This document shows, in pieces, positions 48,620 through 57,500 of a DNA stretch of 64,000 nucleotides; positions within the stretch are counted from its first letter, which is position 1, and every line of letters starts with the position of its first letter. Both the position numbers and the translations under genes were made by a program. This DNA is from Myxococcus virescens. GTDB lineage: Bacteria; Myxococcota; Myxococcia; Myxococcales; Myxococcaceae. The notes under the pieces were generated by a model. It was not told where the DNA came from and searched no databases. It saw only the letters and a program-made list of their open reading frames with translations. The stretch lies in assembly GCF_900101905.1 (NCBI RefSeq), contig NZ_FNAJ01000004.1:591869-655868 (forward strand), written 5' to 3'.

Positions 48620-50257
48620 GTGGGTGGCCGTTTCGAGCTGGACTTGAGTGAGCTGCTGTCGTTCGAGCCGGGGGGTGGGCTCATCCACTTCGGAGGCCAG
48701 CGCGTGCTGCTGATGGACCCGGTGGCGCTGGGGCTGCTGCGCAAGGAGCTCATCAAGCTGATGGGGATGACGGCGGCGCGCGGCACCTTCACGCGCCTGG
48801 GCTACGCGCACGGCTGGCGTACGGCCGAAGCGATGAAGGGCGCGGTTCCCTGGAAGGATGAATCCCTGTGGCGCCGTGCCGGCGGGCGGCTGCACACCCT
48901 CCAGGGACAGGTCCGGGTGGAGCCCGTCCAGCGCCGCGCGGACGAAGGCCCGGAGCCCTTCGCCGAAGCACAGTGGCACGACTCCTATGAAGCCGAGCAG
49001 CACCTGCTGCACCTGGGCCAGTCGGACCAGCCGGTGTGCTGGAGCCTCACCGGCTTCGCGTCCGGCTACATGAGCTACGTCAACGGCAAGCCCATCTACG
49101 GCACGGAGCTGCGCTGCGTGGGCAAGGGCGACGCGGCATGCCACTACGTGGGCCGCCCCGCCGAGGAGTGGAGCACCGAGTGCACGGAGGTGCTGCGCCT
49201 CTATGAAACCCAGTGCATGGAAGGAATGCTGGCGCAGGTGACGGAGGCGCTGCGGCAGGCGGAGCGCAAGCTGCGCGCGAAGCGGCAGTCGCTGGCGCGC
49301 GCGGGCGTGACGGAGGACCCGGCGGGCATGGTGGCGCGCTCGGAGGCGATGCAGCGAATCATCAACCTGGCGCGCAGGGTGGCGAAGGTGGACTCCACGG
49401 TGCTCGTCACGGGCGAGAGCGGCGTGGGCAAGGAGCGCATCGCCCGCCTCATCCATGACGAGTCAGGCCGCGCGCACAAGGCCTTCGTCGCCGTCAACTG
49501 CGCCGCCGTCACGGAAAGCCTGCTGGAGAGCGAGCTGTTCGGCCACGCGCGCGGCGCCTTCACCGGCGCCACCCACGACAGGGCCGGCCTCTTCGAAGCG
49601 GCCCATGGCGGTACCCTCTTCCTGGATGAAGTGGGCGAGGTGCCACCGTCCATGCAGGCCAAGCTGCTGCGCGTGCTGCAAGAGCGCGAGGTGCGCCGCG
49701 TGGGCGAGAATGCCAGCCGCAAGGTGGACGTGCGGCTGGTGGCCGCCACCAACCGCGACCTCGCGGAGGAGGTCCGCCAGGGGCGCTTCCGTCAGGACCT
49801 CTACTACCGGCTGCGCGTCATCGAGCTGAAGATTCCGCCGCTGCGTGAGCGCCGCGACGACGTGCTCCCCCTGGCGCGGCTGCTGCTCGCCGAGGCCGCG
49901 GAGCGCCTGGGCCGCAGGGTGTCGGGCCTGTCCCCGGACGCGGCGGACCAGTTGCTGCGCTATGCGTGGCCCGGCAACGTGCGTGAGCTGAGCAACGCCG
50001 TGGAGCGCGCGGTGGCGCTGTGCGAGGGCACTCGGGTGGAACGGGAGGACCTGCCGGAGGAGGTCCGCGCCGCGCCTCCCAGCCTGGTGCCCACCGGCAA
50101 TCCACAGCGGCTGGAGGACATGGAGAAGCACTACATCCTGGCGGTGCTGGCGCAGAACGGCGGCAACCGCGCGCGCACCGCCGAGCAGCTCGACATCGGC
50201 GTGGCGACCCTCTACCGCAAGCTCAAGCAGTACGGCCACCCGGAGGCGGCCCACTGA
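48620..50257 (+). CDS. Sigma-54 activator with XylR-N/V4R sensor domain
   Basis: A 545-residue enhancer-binding protein. The N-terminal sensor comprises an XylR-N-like region (about residues 10-100: GLIHFGGQRVLLMDPVALGLL) and a V4R domain (about 110-185: YEAEQHLLHLG, GYMSYVNGKPIYGTELRC, GDAACHYV), which in XylR/DmpR senses aromatic compounds. The AAA+ domain has GESGVGKE (K271) and GAFTGATHDRAG. The C-terminal Fis helix-turn-helix is RTAEQLDIGVATLYRKLKQY. A GTG start at 48620 follows AAGGAG. It faces away from the dioxygenase/yceI genes, the classic arrangement for an activator and its target. Confidence 0.92.
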   Translation: MGGRFELDLSELLSFEPGGGLIHFGGQRVLLMDPVALGLLRKELIKLMGMTAARGTFTRLGYAHGWRTAEAMKGAVPWKDESLWRRAGGRLHTLQGQVRVEPVQRRADEGPEPFAEAQWHDSYEAEQHLLHLGQSDQPVCWSLTGFASGYMSYVNGKPIYGTELRCVGKGDAACHYVGRPAEEWSTECTEVLRLYETQCMEGMLAQVTEALRQAERKLRAKRQSLARAGVTEDPAGMVARSEAMQRIINLARRVAKVDSTVLVTGESGVGKERIARLIHDESGRAHKAFVAVNCAAVTESLLESELFGHARGAFTGATHDRAGLFEAAHGGTLFLDEVGEVPPSMQAKLLRVLQEREVRRVGENASRKVDVRLVAATNRDLAEEVRQGRFRQDLYYRLRVIELKIPPLRERRDDVLPLARLLLAEAAERLGRRVSGLSPDAADQLLRYAWPGNVRELSNAVERAVALCEGTRVEREDLPEEVRAAPPSLVPTGNPQRLEDMEKHYILAVLAQNGGNRARTAEQLDIGVATLYRKLKQYGHPEAAH

Positions 50258-50275
50258 GTCGCGAAGGGCCCGGCG

Positions 50276-51004
50276 TCAGTTGAGGTACTGGTCCCGGTCC
50301 GGCCGGTCCTGCCGCACCACCTGCAGGTGCTTGGAGCGGCCCTTCAACTGACGCTGCAGCCGCCAGTGCTGCAGGTGCAGCCACAGCTTGCGCGGGCTGG
50401 CCCCGCGCACGTAGGCGAACGCCATGCAGAGGCCGAGCAGGTCCGGCACCTGCGTCTGCCAGCCACTGGTGATGGCCGACAGGACGACGAAGCCCGCACC
50501 GATGCCCGCCAGCGCGTTGCCCGACAGCGGCAGCCCCCAGAAGTTCGTCTGCCCCCGGCCAATGGAGAGTCCGTAGGACACCCACAGCACCGACGTCATG
50601 ACGTTGCCGCCCGCGTACGCCTGCACCGTCGCGCCGGGCACCAGCATGGCCAGCAGCGAGGTGATGAGGCCCGCGCTCACCGCGATGCCCAGCGCCACCA
50701 TCAACAGGCGCCTGCTGCCCCAGATGGACTCCAGGTAGCCGCCAATGGACCAGGTGATGATGGCGCCGAAGATGATGCCGATGGGGCTGGACTCGATGAA
50801 GGCGTACGTCAGCGGCTGCCACAGGTAGAGCTTGCCGAACACCAGGTCCGGGAACAGCAGCAGCAAACCACCCGACTGCGACTTCGTGAGGTGGAACATC
50901 ACGGAGCCCGCCACCAGCGCCACCGCCAACTTGGACGCCGTGGTCTCCAGGCCGGGCAGTCCCATGCCGCCGCCCCCGCCTCCGAAGCTCCTCATCGGTC
51001 GCAT
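50276..51004 (-). CDS. Rhomboid-like membrane protein, apparently without catalytic residues
   Basis: A 242-residue protein with six hydrophobic helices. Rhomboid traits include WQPLTYAFIESSPIGIIFG, the loop motif ESIWGSRRLLMV (the E-x-x-W-G-S of rhomboids) and a Gly-rich N-terminus. However, the G-x-S-G nucleophile motif is replaced by AGGNVMTSVLW, and the late active-site histidine is not evident, so it is likely a pseudoprotease of the derlin/DUF1751 kind. The C-terminus is a basic cytoplasmic tail (LWLHLQHWRLQRQLKGRSKH). It is convergent with the activator gene. Confidence 0.75.
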   Translation of the reverse strand: MRPMRSFGGGGGGMGLPGLETTASKLAVALVAGSVMFHLTKSQSGGLLLLFPDLVFGKLYLWQPLTYAFIESSPIGIIFGAIITWSIGGYLESIWGSRRLLMVALGIAVSAGLITSLLAMLVPGATVQAYAGGNVMTSVLWVSYGLSIGRGQTNFWGLPLSGNALAGIGAGFVVLSAITSGWQTQVPDLLGLCMAFAYVRGASPRKLWLHLQHWRLQRQLKGRSKHLQVVRQDRPDRDQYLN

Positions 51005-51082
51005 TCAGTACACCATCCTCTCGTTGCTCAGAGCCGTCCAAAGGTGGTGGAACACCGCTCGCTTCGCAACCCCAAATGACGA

Positions 51083-51117
51083 AGGGCGCCCATCCCCGAT
51101 ACCGGGGAAAGCGCCCT
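51083..51117 (-). terminator. Terminator hairpin after the 70-residue-protein gene
   Basis: AGGGCGC (51083-51089) pairs with GCGCCCT (51111-51117). Inside lies a second stem CCCCG-ATAC-CGGGG-like, giving a long two-part hairpin 37 bases beyond the stop at 51154. On the minus strand a TCGTCATTTG tail follows. Confidence 0.6.
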
Positions 51118-51153
51118 CGCACACTCACGCTTCGTCAACTGCCTCGCGGCCAA

Positions 51154-51366
51154 TCAAGCCTTCGGCTTGTAGAAGAGCGTGATGGTCAAGCAGTGGAACT
51201 CCTTGTCGGAGGACTGCGTCACCACCCTGTCGACCACCTCGAGGTTGGAGTTCTCCTTGAGCCACTTGGTGATGTTCTCACCCATGTTCTCGCGGTCACG
51301 CGCGAGCGTGGTGGAGAACACCTTGACGCCCGTGAAGCTGATAACGCCCATTCCGACCCTCGTCAT
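51154..51366 (-). CDS. Small conserved-looking protein, unknown function
   Basis: A 70-residue protein with two or three strands and a helix: VISFTGVKVFSTTLARDREN, MGENITKWLKENSNLEVVDR and a final strand EFHCLTITLFYKP. The compact alternating pattern and normal codon use suggest a real small fold. No family is recognised. It is followed by a strong hairpin. The 148-base gap to the next upstream gene includes another possible hairpin at 51474-51503. Confidence 0.65.
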   Translation of the reverse strand: MTRVGMGVISFTGVKVFSTTLARDRENMGENITKWLKENSNLEVVDRVVTQSSDKEFHCLTITLFYKPKA

Positions 51367-51514
51367 AAACCAGAGATTCTGGACGTTTACCCCGAGACGA
51401 TTCCGCCATCAAGAATCGGGCCCGACAATCCGGCCCTTGCGCGTCCTGGGCATCCCACCCGGGAGGTGGGCTCCCGAGCCTCGCACGGAGCGCGCGGGCT
51501 CGGGGGCTGGAACG

Positions 51515-51760
51515 TCACCGGCCGCTGGCGGCCTTGCGCGACAGGCAGGTGACCTCGTCCTTGCAGGCCGGGCCAATGCCTTCGGGGTGTGCCGTCAGGG
51601 GCGTCTTGTCGCTCTCCTCCACGCTGCACACCACGCACTTGCGCTTGCGGTTGCGACGCTCGGCGCGGCGCTGCTCTGCGATGGCCTTGGCCCGCTCACG
51701 CGCCGTCTTCGCGTCCACCTCGTTGCTCATCTCGCGTCCTGGTTGGGAGTCCTGTGTCAT
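51515..51760 (-). CDS. Small basic protein with a four-cysteine motif
   Basis: An 81-residue protein. Its middle is a very basic helix (AKAIAEQRRAERRNRKRK), then CVVC, and 21-27 residues later two more cysteines (GPACKDEVTC), so a zinc knuckle is probable. Its ATG overlaps the thiolase stop (TGATG at 51758-51762), which implies translational coupling; a second ATG 30 bases further in is possible. Nucleic-acid or ribosome association is a guess from charge. Confidence 0.65.
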   Translation of the reverse strand: MTQDSQPGREMSNEVDAKTARERAKAIAEQRRAERRNRKRKCVVCSVEESDKTPLTAHPEGIGPACKDEVTCLSRKAASGR

Positions 51761-52956
51761 CAGAGCGCCTCGACGAGCACCGCGATGCCCTGGCCGCCAC
51801 CGATGCAGGCGGACCCGATACCATAGCGGGCGCCGCGACGCTTCAGCTCGTACACCAGCGTGGTGGTGATGCGCGCGCCGGAAGCCCCCAGCGGGTGCCC
51901 CACGGCGATGGCGCCGCCGTTGACGTTGGTGCGCTCACGGGGCAGCCCCAGCTCCTTCTCCACCGCCAGGTACTGCGGCGCGAAGGCCTCGTTGACCTCG
52001 AAGAGGTCGATGTCCGACAGCTGACACTGGGCGCGCTCCAGCAGCTGGCGGATGGCCGGCGCGGGGCCGATGCCCATGATTTTCGGGTCGCAGCCGGAGA
52101 CGCCCCAGTTGACGAGCCGGGCAATGGGCTGCAGGCCGTGCTTCTTCACGAAGCTGCCGGTGGCCATCACCATGGAGCCGGCGCCGTCGCAGATGCCGCT
52201 GGCCGCGCCCGCGTGCACCACGCCGTCCTTCTTGAAGACCTTGGGCAGCTTGCGCAGGCTCTCCACCGACGTCTCCGGGCGGTTGTGCTCGTCCCGGGAC
52301 ACCACCGTCTCCCCCTTCTTCGTCTTCAGCGTGACGGGGGCGATTTCATCCTGGAAGCGGCCCGCCTCCTGCGCGGCGGCGAAGCGCTTCTGGGTGAGGA
52401 CGGCGTACTCGTCCACCTGGTCCTGCGTGAGCGAGTAGTCCACCGCGAGCTGCTCGGCGGTGAGCGCCATGGCCTGGCCGGTGTAGCTGTCGGTGAGGGC
52501 CGTCCACAGCATGTCCTCCAGGCTGCCCTTGCCCAGCGGCAGGCCCCAGCGGGCGCCGCGGATGACGTGGGGGGCCTGGCTCATGGACTCGGTGCCACCG
52601 GCCAGCACGACGGCGGCCTGCTCGGTGAGCATCAGCTCCGCCGCCGTGATGAAGGCCTGGAAGCCGGAGCCGCACAGCCGGTTGACCCCCAGCGCGGGCA
52701 CGGGGACGGGCACGCCGGTGCGCAGGCCCACGTGGCGCGGCAGGTAGATGGCGTCCGCGCTGGTCTGCACCACGTTGCCGTAGACGACGTGCTGGACGTC
52801 TTCCGGAGACACCTTCGCCTGGGCCAACGCAGCCTTCGCCGACTCCACGGCGAGGTCGGTGGCACTGAGGTCCTTCAGGCTTCCCCCGTAGGTACCGAAC
52901 GGGGTGCGCTTGCCGGACAGGAAGTAGATTTCCTCGTTCTTGGACACGCTCTTCAT
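51760..52956 (-). CDS. Acetyl-CoA acetyltransferase (thiolase)
   Basis: A 398-residue thiolase. The nucleophilic cysteine is C95 in [12 protein letters not shown], the histidine lies in [17 protein letters not shown] and the second catalytic cysteine in [13 protein letters not shown]. All thiolase signatures are intact and the length is standard. It condenses or cleaves acetoacetyl-CoA or longer 3-ketoacyl-CoAs; which direction is not shown by context because no other beta-oxidation or PHB genes adjoin. The first gene of a coupled pair with the four-cysteine protein. Confidence 0.95.
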   Translation of the reverse strand: MKSVSKNEEIYFLSGKRTPFGTYGGSLKDLSATDLAVESAKAALAQAKVSPEDVQHVVYGNVVQTSADAIYLPRHVGLRTGVPVPVPALGVNRLCGSGFQAFITAAELMLTEQAAVVLAGGTESMSQAPHVIRGARWGLPLGKGSLEDMLWTALTDSYTGQAMALTAEQLAVDYSLTQDQVDEYAVLTQKRFAAAQEAGRFQDEIAPVTLKTKKGETVVSRDEHNRPETSVESLRKLPKVFKKDGVVHAGAASGICDGAGSMVMATGSFVKKHGLQPIARLVNWGVSGCDPKIMGIGPAPAIRQLLERAQCQLSDIDLFEVNEAFAPQYLAVEKELGLPRERTNVNGGAIAVGHPLGASGARITTTLVYELKRRGARYGIGSACIGGGQGIAVLVEAL

Positions 52957-53032
52957 GGTGGTCGTCTACCTACTCTCATGGGGCGCGCGGTGCACGCGCG
53001 CCGTGACGTCGTGACGTGTGGGACGGGCGGCC

Positions 53033-53680
53033 CTAGGGCGCACGCGGCCCGAAAAAGGCGCTGGCGACGATGGCAAGCGCGATGACGGTCCACAACAAAC
53101 CTTGAAGGTTCTGTTTCCGGATTTCCTTGCGGCCGAGCCCCTGGTACCAGGAACGCCCGGCGGCCACCCTGCCTTCCCAGGTGAAATCCCCGGCGGGCTG
53201 CAACCCGTCCAGGCGGCGCAGGTGCGCGCGCAGCAGGCGGTCGGGCGGAGCGTCCTCCAGTGAACCCGCCAGATAGACGCCGGGCACCTCCAGCGCCGGG
53301 CGCCGGTAGTCCGCGGTGATGACGAAGCCCCCGGGGGCCAGGGGGGTGAGGAGGTACAGCCGGGGCACGCCGCCCTGCCCCTCATGGAGCGTGGCGAAGA
53401 CGCGCTCACCCGGGTGGGCCCAATCGTAGGAGCGCGTGGCGCGCTGGAGGCGCGGCTTCTCCTCGTGGCTGCCCAGCGGCACGAACCCCAGCGCCTGGAG
53501 CTGGTTGGCGCGCCCCGACAGCTCCAGGGGCAAATCCATCTGGTCCGCGGGCGCCTCGGGCTCCACCCGCACGCTGGACGGGAAGAGGAAGAGGATGCTG
53601 CGCCACAGATTCATGGACAGCAGCACGAGCGCCAGCACCAGGCCGGCGACGGCGATGCCCAACTCGGCGAGGACGTTCAT
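53033..53680 (-). CDS. Membrane protein with helices at both ends, unknown function
   Basis: A 215-residue protein. An N-terminal helix (LGIAVAGLVLALVLLSMNL) and a C-terminal helix (LLWTVIALAIVASAFFG) flank a soluble domain of about 150 residues with YDWAHPGERVFATLHEGQGG and GGFVITADYRRPALE. The start at 53680 (MNVLAELG) follows a GGAGG site; a longer frame upstream is not coding-like. No family recognised. Confidence 0.7.
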   Translation of the reverse strand: MNVLAELGIAVAGLVLALVLLSMNLWRSILFLFPSSVRVEPEAPADQMDLPLELSGRANQLQALGFVPLGSHEEKPRLQRATRSYDWAHPGERVFATLHEGQGGVPRLYLLTPLAPGGFVITADYRRPALEVPGVYLAGSLEDAPPDRLLRAHLRRLDGLQPAGDFTWEGRVAAGRSWYQGLGRKEIRKQNLQGLLWTVIALAIVASAFFGPRAP

Positions 53681-53816
53681 GAAGGGAGGACCTCCAGGTG
53701 CACCGCCCCCCGCGCCACGGGCGCGAGGAGCCATACGAGGGAGGTCAACAAGGCGGGCCGACCGGAGACCATGACTCCGGGACCCTAGCGGAAAGCGGCG
53801 CCCGCGTGCGCTGGCT

Positions 53817-54473
53817 TCAGCGCCGGGACGCGCTGGCTGGCAGCGTGCGCCAGCGCTCGACGTCCGCCGGGGTGAGCGGGTCCTCGCCGCGCAGGAACTG
53901 CTCCAGGTGCCCCAGCGAGTCCACGCCGAAGAACAGCTCGCTGTCCGCCAGACAGGTGGGCACGCCAAAGGCCCCGGCGGCCACCGCCGCCTCGGTGTTC
54001 CGCCGGACCCGGTCCTTCACCTCCTGCGTCTGGGCCGCCGCGAGCAGCGCCTGGGCGTCCAGCCCCGCGGCCTGAATCGCCGCGCCCACGGCCTCGGGCG
54101 ACTCCGCCCCCTTCCCGCCGCCCCAGGCGGAGGCATACAGGGCGCTCACCAGCCGGCTCCGGGCCTCCACGTCCTCCACGGCGGCCGTCACGCGCAGCGC
54201 GAGCAGCGGGTTGAAGGGATGCGTCGGCGGCGGCGCGAAGGGCACGCCAAAGTCATGGGCGATGCGGAAGGTCTGCTTGAAGATGTAGGCCCGCTTGGGC
54301 ACGACCTCCGCGGGACCGATGTTTCCCGTCGCGTTGAGCACCCCCGCGAGCAGCACGGGCACCGGCTCCACGGTGCGGCCATGGCGCGCGGCGAGCGCCG
54401 GCAGGCGCGTCCAGGCCAGGTAGGCATACGGCGAGATGAAATCCAGCAGGAACCGCAGAGGGGCGTGGGCCAT
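53817..54473 (-). CDS. 2-hydroxychromene-2-carboxylate isomerase family protein (DsbA-like fold)
   Basis: A 218-residue thioredoxin/DsbA-fold protein of the kappa-class GST group. The glutathione-site serine is S14 in LLDFISPYAYLAW, KRAYIFKQTFRIAHDFGVPF follows, and the cis-proline-type segment is AGAFGVPTC. Typical members act in naphthalene-type aromatic breakdown. No other such genes are near, so it may be a general glutathione-dependent isomerase. It starts 66 bases before the end of the kinase gene on the same strand. Confidence 0.87.
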   Translation of the reverse strand: MAHAPLRFLLDFISPYAYLAWTRLPALAARHGRTVEPVPVLLAGVLNATGNIGPAEVVPKRAYIFKQTFRIAHDFGVPFAPPPTHPFNPLLALRVTAAVEDVEARSRLVSALYASAWGGGKGAESPEAVGAAIQAAGLDAQALLAAAQTQEVKDRVRRNTEAAVAAGAFGVPTCLADSELFFGVDSLGHLEQFLRGEDPLTPADVERWRTLPASASRR

Positions 54474-54539
54474 GGCCCGAGTCTAACGCCCCACGTCCGG
54501 GCCGTGAGGACACAGTCCCGTCGACTTTCCCGCGTCACA

Positions 54540-57500
54540 TCAGGCGCTCTGGCGCAGCTCCCCGGCGCGGCGCTGGAGCGCACCCCGCAGGGAGCTGGCC
54601 AGGGCCAGCAGGCTGGAGGCCCGGGCATCCATGAAGGCCGCCTCGGCCGCCTCCAGCGCCACCACGGAGGACTCCGCGTCCCGCGCGCGCTCCGCGAGCG
54701 CCAGGCGCACCAGCCCCACCTGGAGCACGTTGCCCGTCAGCTCCGCCAGCGCGAGCGCCCGGCGCAGGTGCGCCAGGCCCTCCTCACCGGGCAGCAGCGC
54801 CGCCAGCGCCCGGCGGGAGAGGATTTCATCCCACGGATTGGCCAGCACCGGGTCCGTGGCCCGCGCCAGCGCCGTCTCCGCCGCGTCCTGCGCCGCCACC
54901 AGGTTGCCCTGCTCCCGCTCGAAGCGGGACTGGTAGACGCGCAGCAGCGTCTCCATGCGGACGCCGCCCTCGCGCGCGGCGGCAAGGGCCGCGGGAAGTG
55001 AGCGGCGCGCCGCACCCGCATCCTCGAAGAGCACGTCGCGGCAGGCCTGATACACCCGCAGGTGACACTGGAGCCACCGGTCCTCCGGCAGCACCCGCGC
55101 CAGCGCCTCGGCGCGGGCCACCACCGCGGCCACGTGCTCGTGCTCGCCGCGCTCCAGGTAGTACGGCGGTGTGAAGAGGGCCAGGTTGCGCTCCATCAAC
55201 CGGGGGTTGCCCAGCCGCCGCACCAGCTCCGTCTTCTCCGTGAAGGCCGGGACGAACGCCGCGCCGTCGCCCGTGAAGGCCGCGCGCGTCACCACCGCGA
55301 ACAGATGGAAGCCGCGCACGTCCGTGAACCCATGGGCCTCCGCCACGGCGTACCCGTCGCGCAGCGCCTGCGCGTCCAGCGGCTCGCCGCGCAGCGCCAG
55401 GTTCATGTTCATCGTGAAGCCGCCCATGCCCAGCGCCCACGCCAGGCGCTTGGGGAGCCGGCCCATCACCTCGCACAGCCCGCGAAGCCGGTTCAGCTGC
55501 TCGTACTGCGTCTCCAGCACACCGGAGAAGCGGCCCGTGTAGGCACACAACTGGGCGGGCGCCAGTTGCACCGCGGCGCGGTAAGGCGACACCTCCGGCT
55601 GCTCGGCCCGCACGCGCTCCAGCAGCGCCGTCAGCTCCTCCGTGCGGCCCACGCTGGCCAGCGCCATGGCCTGGAGGATGCGCAGCTCGGCCTGCTTCCA
55701 GAAGACGTCCGCGGTGCTGGCGAACGTGTCCGCCTCCCGCTCGCGGAACAGCGCCTTCAGGCGCGCGGGACGCTCCGCTTCGGGCGCGGCGCACGCGGCC
55801 TCCAGCGCGGCCACCGCCTCCGTCCGCCCGTCCACCAGGTCCACCGTGGAGGTCCAGTGGTCGCTCAGCTTCCGCGCGAAGACGAGCGAGGTGGGCGGAT
55901 CGCTCGAATAGCCCACCTCCACCATGGTCACCCAGATGCGCAGCAGCAGCCTGTCACGGCCCGGGAAGTCCGGCGCGGCCTCCAGCAGCATCGCCGCTTC
56001 CTTCAGCAGCAGCGTCGCCTCCAGCAGCGCCTGCGCCTCGATGGCGGCCCGGCCCGCGTCCAGCAGCGGGCCAATGGCCAGCTCCGGCTCCGACGAGCGC
56101 AGGTAGTGCCACCCCACCGTGCGCGACAGCTCCGGCCGCGACGAGTGCAGCGTCTGGAGCGCCAGCGCCACGCGGCCGTGCGCCACGCGCCGCGCCTCCT
56201 CGGGCGTGCTGTCGTAGACGGCCTGGTGCACGGTGTCGTGCGTGAAGACGTAGCGGCCCTCCACCTCCTGGAGGAACTGCCGCTCCACGATGCCGTCCAG
56301 CACCGCGAACAGCTCGGACTCGGGCAGCTCCGCCAGCGCGCGGAGCATGGGCAGCTCCAGGCTGCGCCCCGCGGGCGCCAATTGGCGCAGCAGCGACACC
56401 TGCTCCGCCGGAGCACTGCCCAGGCGCGCGAGCACCGCGTCGTGGATGCTGGCGGGCAGCGGCCGTGTGTCCAGCCCCTCGACGGCGCTCCACCGGCCGC
56501 CCACCCGCGTCAGCGCGCCTTCCTCCACCAGCGCGCGCAGGCACTCGGTGGCGAAGAAGGCATTGCCGCCCGTCGTCTCATGCAACCGCGTGACGAAGGC
56601 CTCCGGCACGGCCAGCCCCGGCAACGCCAGCTCCACCAGCGTGCGCACGTGCTCGGCGGCCAGCGGCTCCAGGTCCATGCGGGTGGTGATTTTCTCGTCC
56701 ACCGTCTGGAAGGCCAGGCTCAGGCGGCTCAGCTCGCCGTTCCGGAACGTGCCCACCACCATGCCGCGCGTGCCGTACAGGGCGCGGATGAGGACGTTGA
56801 GCACCTCCAGCGTGGCGCTGTCGGCCCACTGCAGGTCCTCGAAGCACAGCACCAGCGTCATCCGCCGGCCCAGCGCCTGCACCCACTCCGCCAGCGCGCC
56901 GAAGAAGGCCAGCTTCTCCTCGCCCGCCACCGGATGCACTTCGCCCGCGTCCGGCGTCAGGCCCGGGAGCAGCTGCCGCAGCTTCGGCCCGAGGCGCTCC
57001 ATCATCTCCGAGGGCGTGAGCGGCACCAGGCACCGCACCGCCTGGACGATGGGCGTCAACGGGGCCTGCCCCTCCGCGCGGCACTGGCCCCGGCCGAAGG
57101 GCAGCTCCGCCAGCTTCGCCTGGAGCTCGAACTCCTGGAGCAGCCGCGTCTTGCCCACGCCCGCGGGCGCGCCGATGAGCACCGCGCGCGACTGGCCCCA
57201 GTCCGCCTCGGCCAGGCCGTTCATCAGCGCTTCCAGCTCCGCGGCGCGGCCCACCACTTCCGGCACGTGCAGGTAGCTGGCGCGCGCCGACAGCGGCTCC
57301 TCCGGCATCGGCTCGCCGCTGGCGTGGCAGAGCGCCTCCATCAGCTCGCTGGCGTCCTGGAAGCGCTCGCGCGGATCCTTCGCCAACAGCAGGAGGATGA
57401 TCTCCTCCAGCTGCGGATCCACCGGGCAAATCGTGGACGGCTTCGGCGGCGGCCGCGTCAGGTGGTCCGCCAGGAGCGCCGCCGGGGTGTTGCGCTTGAA

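Noticed and set aside
51474..51503. CCGAGCC/GGCTCGG hairpin after the four-cysteine gene
   Set aside because: Only seven pairs with a 16-base GC-rich loop and no U-tract; too weak in this composition to call a terminator.
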